This document shows positions 9,653 to 19,860 of a DNA stretch of 22,225 bases, one piece after another. The notes under the pieces were generated by a model. The model saw only the letters and a list, made by a program, of their open reading frames with translations, was not told where the DNA came from and did not search any database. Source of the DNA: Smittium culicis (lineage: Eukaryota > Kickxellomycota > Harpellomycetes > Harpellales > Legeriomycetaceae); contig LSSN01006078.1 in assembly GCA_001970855.1 (NCBI GenBank), positions 1 through 22,225 of the forward strand, given 5' to 3'. Each line of letters starts with the position of its first letter. Within the stretch, counting starts at the first letter, position 1. A program made the translations under genes and the position numbers.

Positions 9653-12495
9653 ATGTCCTTTATACCCTCTTTCAAATACCTCTCTGACTTGATATCTATA
9701 ATCATTGTCGTCTCCTTCACGATCTTTTGCTGCCTCGGGGCCTCCATAATCGCTGCCATAAAAAAAATGGACGAAAATCGTCCTTCCCTATACTTTTTAA
9801 TAGGAAACAAAAGATTCTTCAAAAAAGATATATTTTCTATCCGCGACTTTCTTCATACCCGCTTCAAAAGTGGTTACAACTCGCTCACTTCTGTTCTTGG
9901 TTGCCGCAGAATCTTCATCTTCAACAAAAATCTAATTAACCAAACCGCCTACTTGGAATCTATAAATTACATCGACAGAATAGTGCCTGTACCTTTTATT
10001 TTTCTCTCCCTCCCCATCCTCTATTTTTCACCCTTTCCATACGCATCCCCCTCCCCACACCTCCTATTACTTCACCATAATATTTTTTGTTTCTAATCTT
10101 TATTTTTCCTATTTTTAATCTAGGCCTCGTTACTCGTTTCGAATTTTATAAACTCAATTAACAGCTTTACTGCTGATATCCCTATAGACTGCTCAAAATT
10201 CGACCTAACTCCTTCAAAAATAATCGACTTAAAAACTTCCCCCCTTCTCTTCTGGAACGCTTTCTTACAAGCCGCCTCTTACAACAAACAATGGGGCAAC
10301 TCTAAATTCGACGATATATCCACTAAATACACTAAAGCTGTATGTAGCTGGGTTTGTACCTTCTCAGATCGCTACTTAACGCAAATGCATAAAAGCCAAC
10401 TCGATCATAGTATGTCAATTCCACAATTATCTCTAAATTACCTCTCCCCTTCTCTCCCTCTCCACATTTTTTTTTTTCATATCTCGCCCTTCAATTTTCT
10501 TACTATTTCAAAATTGTAGATACTCTAATATGTACCGATACCGGAAAGATGCTAAGAGAAACTATTATTTTTTCATGTAACTATTCATCCTTACATACAA
10601 CATATAATAATATTTTTTAGCGTTATTGTATCTCAAAATTTTAACTTGTATTTTTTTCACTTAAATCTAAATTTTCCTCGATTATAACTCATTCTCTCCC
10701 TTCCCCTTCCTCAATAATTTATATTTTAATTTTTTATTCCAATTCTTGAAGTGCTGGCCCCGTTTTTAGAACCTGTAACTAATTTTTAATATTTTTTTTT
10801 TATTCTAATTTTCTAAATGTCGCTTGCCTAATTCTCTTGTAATTTACTATTTTCCAACTTGCTTTTAAATATGTAAACATATTATGTATTTTCTAGACAC
10901 ACGCCGACTTTGAAAAAATTTCAAAATCTTTTATAAAACTAACCGACGTCACTTACTGGGGGTTCAACTTCCTCAGTTACTTTAACTTTTCCCTCGAAAA
11001 AGTATTTCTTAAATGGCTTATGTCAAATGAATTAAACGCTATTAGAAACTTTGTAAATGAAATTATGCTCAGCGCACCTAACGACTCTTTCCCATTTAGA
11101 CTATTCCAAGCAAACAAATCACACATTCAAGACGAAGTCATATACCAAATGATTTCAACATACTCTGAAACTTTTTCAAATTTATCTAAAGTTTTTTATG
11201 ATATTGCCGTAAGCTCTTCATTAAGGGCACAGCTAAGGAAAGAGCAAATAGCTACAATTAACTCCGAGTTTGAAATAGGCTTTGTACCAAAAATTTCCAA
11301 GTTTGATTTTTTGGATCTTGACGCTATTAAAAAGAAATTAGAGCAAAACGACTTGCCTCCATCTAACGACGAAGACTTTGAATCAGAGCCTGTTTATCAT
11401 CATCTCACAAATCCATCGAATGTACGCCACATATCTGATTCTTCATCGGCTTTTCCTTCTCCTTACCCTGAGAATAATTTATCTAGCACTAATTTACCAA
11501 CAAAAAACTCCTTATTAAGCTCCCAATCAATAATTACTAATGAACTCCCTGCAGGAGTTGAAAGCGAGAATAATAGTGAAAGCATAAGCGTTGATTTAAA
11601 CGGCTTAGATAAAATTGATTCATCGAGCGTGGCCGAAAACTCTTTTGCGTCATCAGTCTCAACAAATGTATTTTATGAAAGCATACCTGCACCTAGACCT
11701 TGTAACTTTAGCGTGAATTGCGACCATGACGACTATCCACTGAATGTTCGAGGTTATGGACGCCATATTCTCAAGAATAACGGCAGTTGCTATAACTATA
11801 ACACGAATACGCCCATGCTGACTTTAAAGTTGTGCAGAAACTTGAAGTTGCTAAATGCGTGTATTTTAGAGTCGTACCGTTTATGTCCGCCAGTTTGCTC
11901 GCAGCTCTGGATAGTTAACGGGAAATTAGGCGACAATAAGGATAGCACAAAGCTCGTTGATAAGGTATCGTCGCAGCTGACGGATGGTGGGAGACTTAAA
12001 TGCGGCGACATGTTGGCATTCTGTTCAAGTGCTGTGTATGCGTCCAGGGGGCATGCAGGCACGAGCTATGCGCACGATGGCGGTTCGTCTGTGGCGGCGG
12101 GCGCAGCGACAGAGGACTATTCATCGAGCACGAGTTTCAGTTATTATGGCAGCGGGAGCATAAGCATGAACATGAACGCGTCGTATACGGAGGAATCGGA
12201 GCTGATGACGAGTGGATCGAGCACGCACGTATCAAGGAGCACCGGGAGAACTTATGAGTATTTGCCGGCGGAGAATCTGGCGAGGAACCTGAAGGCGCAG
12301 AAACAGCTGCTGAGGGTGATTGGCCGGGACAGGCAGCTGTGCTATGATATAATCAGAGTGATGATAACGAACCTGCTTGTGGAGACCGAGTTTAGCACGT
12401 TTGAATGGGGGAAGCCCCACGTGCGCGACGATTTCCTGCTGCATACTTCGCTGTTCAACTCGTCAATGATGTTTAAAGTTAATAGAAAGATGTGA
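9653..12495 (+). CDS. Divergent cytochrome P450, CYP51/CYP7-type (five exons)
   Basis: Proposed exons are 9653-9988, 10124-10409, 10520-10576, 10752-10774 (23 nt) and 10897-12495. All junctions are GT-AG and phase-consistent, giving 766 residues. P450s are haem-thiolate monooxygenases, usually anchored in the ER. Residues 11-35 form a membrane anchor. I-helix: ET at 325-326 keeps the acid-alcohol pair, but the usual AG before it is TY. K-helix: LLNACILESYR ends at 562 with the ExxR motif, then PPV. Haem loop: VIGRDRQLC with Cys716 as ligand; the loop's Arg is kept, but the conserved Phe and glycines are replaced. The C-terminus (FSTFEW...LLHTS...KVNRK) fits CYP51. Length is well above the usual ~500 because of insertions at about 387-540 (Ser/Asn-rich, acidic) and 619-700 (Ser/Gly-rich). 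The last ~700 bp are GC-rich. Family is fairly secure; substrate and activity are not. The first donor could instead be at 9983. Confidence 0.7.
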
Positions 12496-13090
12496 TTTAT
12501 AGAGCTTAAAATAGTTTTTTTTTTGCTAGAAAGACTATAAATAAATAAATAATAATAATAATAATAATTAGTAAAGTTTGAAAAAAGCTATGTCACTTCA
12601 AATTCGAAAATTGTGAAAATGCGTCGATTAATGTCAATGATTAAATTAAATAAATTGATTGCAATTTCAGCTGTGAAAATACTAATAAAATTTTTGTTCG
12701 TCAAAGTTGATATTATTGCATTTATTAGTAGAGTAGAAATATTATAAAATACATATTATATTCAATAGTATGAACATCTTTAATTTTCTATTTGTAAAAA
12801 ATATACTACACTTAGCCAAAGAAAAAAAGAAGCAAGTTTTTATAAAGCGTACATGTTTATTTATACTTTGTGAATTAACTCTGACGGCCAATAAAATCTA
12901 GGTTTGATGTTTAAATTAAATATTTCTTACCTGCATACACGGATAAGCAATTTATAAACATAAATATTGAAAACAAAAACAAATAAAAAACGCTTTAAAA
13001 AATATGTGTATTCAATTATTTGCACATATTTTATTCCATCACAATAACAAGTCTTTTTGTGAAAATTTATATGAAAAAAAATTCGTAAAA
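12496..13090. other. AT-rich intergenic region with AAT microsatellite
   Basis: The presumed 3' end of the P450 gene includes an A/T-rich AATAAA-like region that passes into an (AAT)n microsatellite at about 12545-12570. The rest is AT-rich with no gene supported. Confidence 0.6.
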
Positions 13091-13094
13091 AAAC

Positions 13095-13103
13095 TATAAA
13101 AGG
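13095..13103 (+). promoter_or_regulatory. TATA box of the secreted-protein gene
   Basis: TATAAAAGG is a full TATA consensus 131 bp upstream of the ATG at 13234. A start of transcription 25-40 bp downstream would place it near 13125-13140. That gives a leader with three upstream ATGs (13135, 13145, 13215) unless initiation occurs later. Confidence 0.5.
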
Positions 13104-13134
13104 ATGCAAAATCCCCTTTTGGAAGCAGATAGTT

Positions 13135-13200
13135 ATGTATAGATATGAAAAAAACTTTATTTTTATAAATCAAAAGCTAAATATCAACGCTAACGCTTAA
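13135..13200 (+). other. Upstream ORF in the leader of the secreted-protein gene
   Basis: ATG at 13135 opens a 21-codon frame ending at TAA 13198-13200, before the main start. A second, overlapping short frame begins at 13145. Whether they are in the transcript depends on the start site, which the sequence alone does not fix. Confidence 0.3.
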
Positions 13201-13233
13201 AAGTTTCTAATTAAATGAAAATTAACAATCACA

Positions 13234-14007
13234 ATGAAAATTATTGGATTATTTGTTTTGTCTGTTGGTGTTTTTGTGTACATCAATGGTGCTCATTCCA
13301 ACAAAAGTATGCCAAATAAATTACAAGTAACTTCAAACAAGCGTAGTACAGAAAAAAATATGCTTTCAAGCGGTCGCTTATCTAAAAGTAACGAGGAAAG
13401 GAAGAAGGTAATAAAAGAGTATGAAGTAAGAACAAAAGCAAAAAAAGATAAAAATAATAAATATATTGAAAATCTGAAAATACTAGGGCCTGAATATGGT
13501 AATGATAAATATGTTTTTAAAATGATTGCTAAAAATATGGAAAAGCTTAACAATAATATTTCAGATTTGAAAAAATTTGAGCACGGATACGGTGATCATA
13601 CCCAAAAAATTGTTGAAGAAATGCTTGATTTATTACGCGCTGTAAAAAAATCCGAAAATCTGTATCAAATTCACTCAATTGGTTTGTATAAAAAATTACC
13701 ATTACTTGATGACGTAGTATTATATGATAAAAATTGTAAAGGATATGCCGATAAGTTGATGGATTTAATGGAGCTGACTGGTGGAAAAGAAGAAGAATAC
13801 ATCAAGGATACTGATAATGTTAAAAAGCTGGTAATAAACTTGGGAGAATTGTATGATTCGTTATTAGGGGACAACAAGAAATACAAAACCAAAAATTTCA
13901 TGATGACTGCATCTAGTAGAAATAAAAAAGAAATAATCGAATATTATTACGATGAACTTGCACCCAAGTTTGTCAAAAACGCTGAATATATGAAACATAT
14001 AAATTGA
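13234..14007 (+). CDS. Putative secreted lysine-rich helical protein, unknown function
   Basis: A single-exon frame of 257 residues. Residues 1-20 form a clear signal peptide (short basic start, hydrophobic core GLFVLSVGVFVYI, small residues NGA before the likely cleavage at 20-22). The mature part is Lys/Glu/Asn-rich and predicted mostly helical, with repeated heptad-like stretches (about 95-140 and 190-212). There is only one cysteine (168), so no internal disulfide, and no second membrane segment. A basic stretch with NEER at 53-56 follows the signal. I recognise no family. The codon use is AT-rich like the surrounding DNA and unlike both neighbouring genes. The preceding TATA box supports expression. 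It could be a lineage-specific secreted protein, possibly an effector of a parasite, but that is inference only. The start at 13234 is preferred because it creates the signal peptide; an out-of-frame ATG sits 19 bp upstream. Confidence 0.65.
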   Translation: MKIIGLFVLSVGVFVYINGAHSNKSMPNKLQVTSNKRSTEKNMLSSGRLSKSNEERKKVIKEYEVRTKAKKDKNNKYIENLKILGPEYGNDKYVFKMIAKNMEKLNNNISDLKKFEHGYGDHTQKIVEEMLDLLRAVKKSENLYQIHSIGLYKKLPLLDDVVLYDKNCKGYADKLMDLMELTGGKEEEYIKDTDNVKKLVINLGELYDSLLGDNKKYKTKNFMMTASSRNKKEIIEYYYDELAPKFVKNAEYMKHIN

Positions 14008-14576
14008 TATATACGAAACGTATAGGAGTTTTATACTTTCGGTGATGCCCAAAGTCTAGTTCTATATATTTTAATAATTAAATTATAACTGGTTTATTAA
14101 TTAATTTATAAAGAAATTAAATATATTATAAAAAATCTAAATTTAAGAATTTAAGTTTTTACTTCTATAAACTTTTGTATTTAACTATAACCTAACCGTA
14201 ATTATGTTATCAATTTTAGATTTAAACTGTTAAATGATTTTTAAAAAAGATCCCATTTAGTGGGATTGTAAGTGGAGAGGAACTATATACGTTTTTTTAT
14301 AGTTTCAGAATCTGTGATATATTTTATATTATGTTTAGAGCAGCAAAAAGTATCATTGGATAATGTTATTAACAGTTGTGATTGGTAGGTAAAAATGCCT
14401 ATTTCAATTCGAGTAAAAAAGAAGCTGGGAGTAATTATTGGCTGATTTGGGTCAGAAATGACTGATATTTTGGATTTGAATTTAATAACAATGAAATTTA
14501 GCTTCACAACTATATATCTATTTCACATCAAAACTAATTTTTGTTATACCAAAGCAAACAAACTTGCGACAAAATT
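14008..14576. other. AT-rich intergenic region
   Basis: No supported gene. A small perfect hairpin, ATCCCA-TTTAG-TGGGAT, lies near 14250-14270. The frame that opens at ATG 14458 is continuous with exon 1 of the next gene, so an earlier start for that gene cannot be excluded. Confidence 0.5.
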
Positions 14577-14637
14577 CATCAACACCTCCTCCCCCTACTT
14601 CATAACCCTGCATTTCGAATATTCTAGAGTAGTTCTC
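14577..14637 (+). promoter_or_regulatory. Pyrimidine-rich leader of the XRCC2-like gene
   Basis: A sudden C/T-rich run (CACCTCCTCCCCCTACTTC) ends about 35 bp before ATG 14638. It parallels the CT-rich leader of the P450 gene and favours 14638 over 14458 as the start, although the frame is open through it. Confidence 0.35.
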
Positions 14638-15880
14638 ATGAGCGAGTTTAGCGACATTCTAAATATTTACAAAAAAGTAACAACCGAATCAGCTATCCAG
14701 GTAAATTTCCCGTACAATCTTAAACCTTATTTATGCAAACTCGGCAAATGACTCACATATTTAATAGCCTCTCAAAAATATAACAGTTCAGATATATAAT
14801 TTATATGTATATATTTCAGTGTAGTATTTGACTAGAAACGGAATTGGGACGGATCTAGCAACACCGCATACTGCTTCGAGAAATTTCAGTAGCGCTTCCG
14901 TAGCCGCAAAGTTATTCCACGAATCAGCAAGCAATTTAGCGAATACGCTGGAGTTACTGGGGCTTGAAGGGTACACAGAGCGGGCTGACCAGCTAAGGAG
15001 AACAAGTAAAGTAGTAGAGATATTGGGAGATTCGGGCAGCGGGAAGACCCGACTTCTCTATGATATTTGCTACCGCCACACGCTCGGCGCGAGCTCCCGC
15101 ACTTTGCACCTAAACGCGCGCAAGAGTTCGCACAGTGATGTAGAAAATGGTAATGCCGATGAGCCGGCGGCGCGCGTAGTGTTCATAGACTATAGCGGCA
15201 AAACGAGCGCGAAATCGCTAGCGCGCTACTTCATGGCGAAATACATGCTCAATGAGCAAAGCAGCAGCGATAACGACAGCGGCAACAATGGTGGTACTGG
15301 TGAGCGCGTGGCCGCGGCGAGACGGGCGGTCGCCGCTGCCGTATCTGCAATCGAGCTGTTCCATCCGACGAATTTCGCCGCGCTCGTATCGACGCTCGCG
15401 AGCAATGTGGGCGCGCTGCAGGAGCATCGGAACGAGCGCCGCGTGATCGTTCTAGTCGACGATATTTTCGCAACGGTTTCGCCCGACAAGCTGGCGAGCT
15501 ACTACTACACGAAACTGGTCAGCGCAAACTACGCTGTGTGGTACAGGCAGCAGAGCGTGCTTATCGAGACGATCGATGAGCTTGTAAACATTGATCGCTC
15601 GGGACTTGCTGTCAGCTTTGTTTTCGCTAATGCTCCGCATATGGGAAAAAGTTCCTCAGGAAATTACAGTAAAAGAGCTGTGAGTAGCATCAACGTTGGT
15701 AGCAGTGGTGGTGACGGTGTGAATAATGGTGTCAGTGCGGGATTTGGGATTGGTAGAGGATCTTCGTTCTCAGAAGCTTATGAGTCTTGGCCTGACTCAA
15801 TTGTCGTTAACGGCAAAACGTATAGCAACCATATGATCCCGCAATGGAAAGATCTAGTTGATATTAGAATTACCCTTTGA
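14638..15880 (+). CDS. XRCC2: XRCC2-like Rad51-paralogue ATPase (two exons)
   Basis: Proposed exons are 14638-14700 and 14825-15880, 372 residues. The large open frame has no ATG before the Walker A box, so an upstream exon is needed. CAG|GTAAAT at 14701 and the AG at 14823-14824 join in phase 0, while the stronger TTTCAG at 14814-14819 leads to stops. N-terminal ESASNLANTLELLGL parallels the segment before the ATPase core in XRCC2. Walker A is GDSGSGKT (about residue 89-96), followed by RLLYDI as in Rad51 paralogues; VVFID follows, then Walker B VIVLVDD (about 228-234). A tail W-x-x-LV-x-x-R matches the XRCC2 end, where the stop falls. XRCC2 assists Rad51 in homologous recombination as part of the BCDX2 complex in the nucleus. 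Low-complexity Ser/Asn/Gly and Ala insertions separate the core blocks. The interior is very GC-rich. RecA-fold membership is secure; XRCC2 rather than another paralogue is likely but unproven. Confidence 0.65.
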
Positions 15881-16018
15881 GTCGTGGAATAATAACTTTA
15901 TTTTTTATTCTTTGTGGGATGGGATTGGCGATGTAAAATAAATTGATAATAAAATTATAAAGAGAAAAGGCGTTATAAAATTAATTTAATTTATTGATTT
16001 TTTAAAAGGTTCAGTAAC

Positions 16019-16590
16019 TAGTCGACCGAAAACGACGAAATAACTGGTCTTTATCCACCAGTGGACGGTGGATCAGAAAATCGGCTAAAGAGGCAAGTGA
16101 TTTGACCTTCAAGCAATGTATTTGGACCTGAAACTGGACCTGAAACTGGACCTTCTGGACATTGGAAAAATGCGTATGGGCACATTCCGGACCACCCAGC
16201 GCCTGTAGAACATGAAAATCGTCGACCAAAAATTTAAAAAATTTTGCCCCTGCTGCAGCTTGCGTCTGCCTGAGACGTTCGACCACATACTTCTGAGCTG
16301 CAGCCGGTATCAAAATCACCGATCATCGACGATCGGCTGGTTCATACTAACGCCGATCAGCTCTGGCGAAAAATTTTTTTTTCGAATTTCAACAAAACCA
16401 GGTTGGGGCTAGTTGGAAAACTCTTTGTGGGCGGGAGTCTAAAAAATTTTTGATCCAGCTTCGAGCTGGCACAGCCGATCAGAATTTTGAGCTGGAAACA
16501 GCACAATTTTTGAACGGCATCTGCGTGCCCAGAACACTTTTACCTCGGGATTATTTGTTCCGCGTACCTAGCTTTATTGCTAGGGTTATT
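16019..16590 (+). pseudogene. LINE ORF2 C-terminal fragment, copy B (5'-truncated)
   Basis: Similarity to copy A begins sharply at TAGTCGACCG (16019, matching 2913) and runs to a shared GGGTTATT end near 16590. It keeps the zinc knuckle (C-P-C-C-S-L...E-T-F-D-H-I-L-L-S-C-S-R) at about 16240-16310. It is broken by an in-frame TAG just before the MKIVDQKF block, by a tandem 12-bp duplication (GGACCTGAAACT, about 16125-16148) and by a 1-bp difference at the G-rich site. Beyond that site one frame stays open to about 16597 and matches copy A's tail. A sharp 5' truncation is typical of LINE insertion. It lies ~140 bp downstream of the XRCC2-like stop. Confidence 0.85.
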
Positions 16591-16599
16591 AATTAAGAT

Positions 16600-17147
16600 A
16601 TGTGTAAAAAAAATTTTCGCTGTTATAAAATTTGAGAATAAAGTTTTATTTTTGTAAAAAAAAGAAGACCATCTCTTTCAATCCTGTCTTTTAGACCTAT
16701 TTATATAGCTTATTGACAATAGTGGGTGTTTCAGTTGTATATTATAGGTATGTAGTGTGATTTTAAAAAAAATAAACTATTTTAATTCAATATCATGCAG
16801 AATTTTTTCGTGAAAAATTGCCCCTACTTACGAAAAAAAAAGATCCGTTTAATAATTATCAAATTCTTTAATACCATAATGATATCTCTTCGAAACCTAT
16901 AAGTGCCCTTCGACCTTATTTCAGTCTTCCACTTCGGCGTCATGCACTTTCAGATTTTTACATTGTTTTTGATATCTTAAGTATTAATAAATCATTTGCC
17001 TATGTTTTCCGACACTTGATCACCCCTTCTTTTCCCGCCTATTCTTTTAAGGTTATAATTCCCGTTCCCTAGCATCCCATATATGTGATTCGGACCATTC
17101 CAGCGGCAATCAAATTTTACTTTTCAATTATTTTGAATATTCGAGTC
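16600..17147. other. Spacer between LINE copy B and the gypsy relic
   Basis: No coding frame is supported. By position this could hold the remains of the 3' LTR of the minus-strand gypsy element, but no matching LTR was found on the other side, so this is not called. Confidence 0.4.
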
Positions 17148-19860
17148 TTAAAGTATAACATTTTCATTTATGTTTAGTTTTTCATTTCTAATTTTGTGAT
17201 TCTTTTCAAAGTGAAATTTGTACAGTGATACTGGACTCTTTATTATATCTGCTAGTGCTACAGTAAGGTGCTCTTTAAGTCCGAATTGGTTTTTCTGTAC
17301 CACAAGTATGTCATAAATGCTCATCACTTCTTTCAATTCAATTGTACTACAGGTGCTATATTCAAACTCTATAGGTAGAAAACTATATTTTCCTAACATT
17401 ATGTAGTATGGACTGTCGCCTGTGATTCCCTTAGTCATCATTAAATCAGCACATAGGGATAGAGGCTGTTTTTCTTGCCTTGAAACGAGTTTTCCACAGC
17501 AAAAATTTGATATTGATCAATTAAAGGCACTTTTCCTCTCTCAGAAATACCATTCGATTGAGGATAGTATGAGAATGTGAAACTGACATTGAAATCCATA
17601 TTTTTGTTCAAGGTCGATGATATGATCCGAGTTTATCTGTCCTCTATAGAGAAAAAATTAGATATGAACCCATAACTGCAAATAATTTCGTCAAAATAAA
17701 ACTTTCAAATGAACTCCGTTTTTTTTCCTCAACTCCATCGTATATACACATTCGCTAAAGTCATATGTTGCTACTACAAGGAACTTCATTTCTAACTTTA
17801 TGTGGGCGTAATTACAAGATCTGCTCCAATATATTTGAATACCTTTGACTCCCATGTTTGGTGGTAAGGTTCCTCTTCTTTACCTGAGAATTTTTCTGGA
17901 AAAATTCGCACGATATCACGAATTTTTCAACATTTGAATAGAATTTTGGAAATTAATAACGATTTTTTAATTTAAATAGTGTTTATTTTCGTCCTTTATA
18001 GCGCCTTCAAGACCTCCATACACTTCAGATAATAATCTATCGTGGTCATCTCGGCTCATAATTATCATTAGCGTCATGTGATCCTCATACAATCTCCTAT
18101 ATATGACCTCGTCTTTTAAAAGTAGTTTTTTTTATGTAAAATCTATCTCTCTCATCCTGCATTTACCCGGATTTGCGGTTATTTCCTTTAATAAATCTTC
18201 TAATATTGGTTAGCTCCTGCTCCAACTTGCATAATCTATCTGATTTATTTGCTTCACTAATCACATCCCCTGGTATTGATTTCACTTCGCACATTTCTGG
18301 AGTGCTAAACCGGGATATTAAATCTAACATCAAGTTTTTTGATTCTTTTATATGAATTATATTGACTTATAAAATTTTTCAGATATGAAACCCAGGGGTC
18401 TGCAACATCTAATGGTAGGTACGCTTTTTTAAGCATATCTAGTATCGATTTTGCATCAGTTTTAATTATGAATTTGACGCCACACAGGTATAAACAGAGT
18501 TATTTTACCACGGCTTTTTCAGTATAAGCTATCTTTTTATCTATGCGTATATCCTTTCTCTAACATAGAATGTGTACGACTCTTACCTAATAACATACAT
18601 ATTTCCATAAATGTCACACTGCTGAAAAACTGCTTGAGATACAACAGTACTGACATCCACTGTAAGCATAAGAGGCCGATTTTGATCATTATAATCGAGA
18701 TTACGCACTATAAAAATTTCATTGAGAAAATATTATAGTTTAATTTACGAATTGCTTTGCTTTACGCTCAGATAAAACTCTAGTCCTTCTTTGTCAAGTA
18801 GTAAAGTGGTTATGCGATATTTGAAAAAAAAATTCGCACATATCCCATAGAATTCTCATATTCCATAGAATACTCTAATTTGTGTTATATTTTTCGGTTT
18901 ATTCTAGTTGATATTTTTTCAATATTCATTTCAGTAGATCTATAACCTCTATTATCGGGTAGAAAACCCACAATTTCTACCTCAGAGACCCCAAAATGTC
19001 ACTTCTTTCCACTTACCGCTAAACCAGCTTCTATCATGATGCTGAGCACAGAAACCACATCCGTAGCATGATCATAGAAAAATTTTCGTATTCCTTTAAA
19101 ATTAAATCCGCATTCTCAGTCATACTATCCTTTATGCATGCATAATCTAAAAATATTCATGCTTTTTCTGGAATATACCTCTTAAATATTTTATTCACCT
19201 ACAGCTGAAATAATTTTACTGAATTTGACCAGCCCATCGAAAGCCTTGTCATCCTAAGCAAAAAAAAAGGATTCAGTATACCGAAAATATCACTCGAATT
19301 CTCAAAAAGGTGAATTTGATCATATCCGGAAATAATGTCAAAGGCAGAATATATTTTTCTACCAGAGAAGTCTTTCGAAAATGAGTCTTTAATTGGCAGA
19401 GTTCCAGCGTTTCGTACTGTAAAGGTGCTAGCAGTGCGATCATATTGTATGAATCTCAAATTTATACCGTTTTTTTTCTTAAATCAAAACAATTGATTCG
19501 CATACACGCTGTTGCATGGTTCTAGGACCCCTACAATAATATCCTTTTAATAAAGCTTTTAGATTTATTTTGAGTTCCCTTTGGGGTAGGGAAAGCTTTA
19601 TACATCCATGAAATGTGATTTACAGTCTCCGCTTTGATTGGATCTTATATATTATTAGAAAATATCTTCATCTATTCATCATTAGCCGAAAAGGCTGCTT
19701 CGCAGTTTATGAGAGACTATTTGGAGAATTCAATTTCTTTATTTGACAGAATTCCGTCTGCTATATCTAGTTCATCCTGTCATTTCTTTATCAGTATGGT
19801 ACTAACTGAAGGCTTTATTTTATAGTGTTAAGGTATCGATGGAGACTTCTTTTCTATAAG
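17148..19860 (-). mobile_element. Decayed Ty3/gypsy pol (RT, RNase H, integrase), fungal type
   Basis: Read on the minus strand, pieces of a gypsy polyprotein follow in the standard order through stops and frameshifts. A pre-RT linker lies near 19740-19860. RT (about 19620-18890) has a W-x-Y-K...P-T-P-K-G entry, KKNG, LRFIQYDR, SAFDIISGYDQI with the first catalytic Asp, then MGWSNSV. The YxDD position reads FLDY, with the second Asp lost. RNase H (about 18760-18390) has LMLTVDVS and FIIKTDAKS, then W-V-S-YL. Integrase has the zinc-region relic DDHDRLLSEVYGG (about 18125-18000), ATYDF with the first Asp, YYPQSNGISERG with the Glu (about 17540), and the C-terminal TGDSPYYIMLG...LPIE at 17148-17441. 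The MGW-N-SV and TDAK forms resemble fungal gypsy lineages. The element cannot encode an active enzyme. No LTRs were identified. Confidence 0.85.

Noticed and set aside
11796..12444. ORFs overlapping the P450 last exon in other frames
   Set aside because: The P450 frame carries recognisable motifs across the same bases. The others are by-products of high GC.
13272..13420. Oomycete-type RxLR-dEER effector signature in the secreted protein
   Set aside because: NEER is present but no RxLR; GRLS is not a match. The other host clues point to fungi instead.
15218..15640. Several long ORFs on both strands opposite the XRCC2-like gene
   Set aside because: They are shadows of the GC-rich coding region. 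Their Arg/Ala/Ser-rich translations carry no motif.
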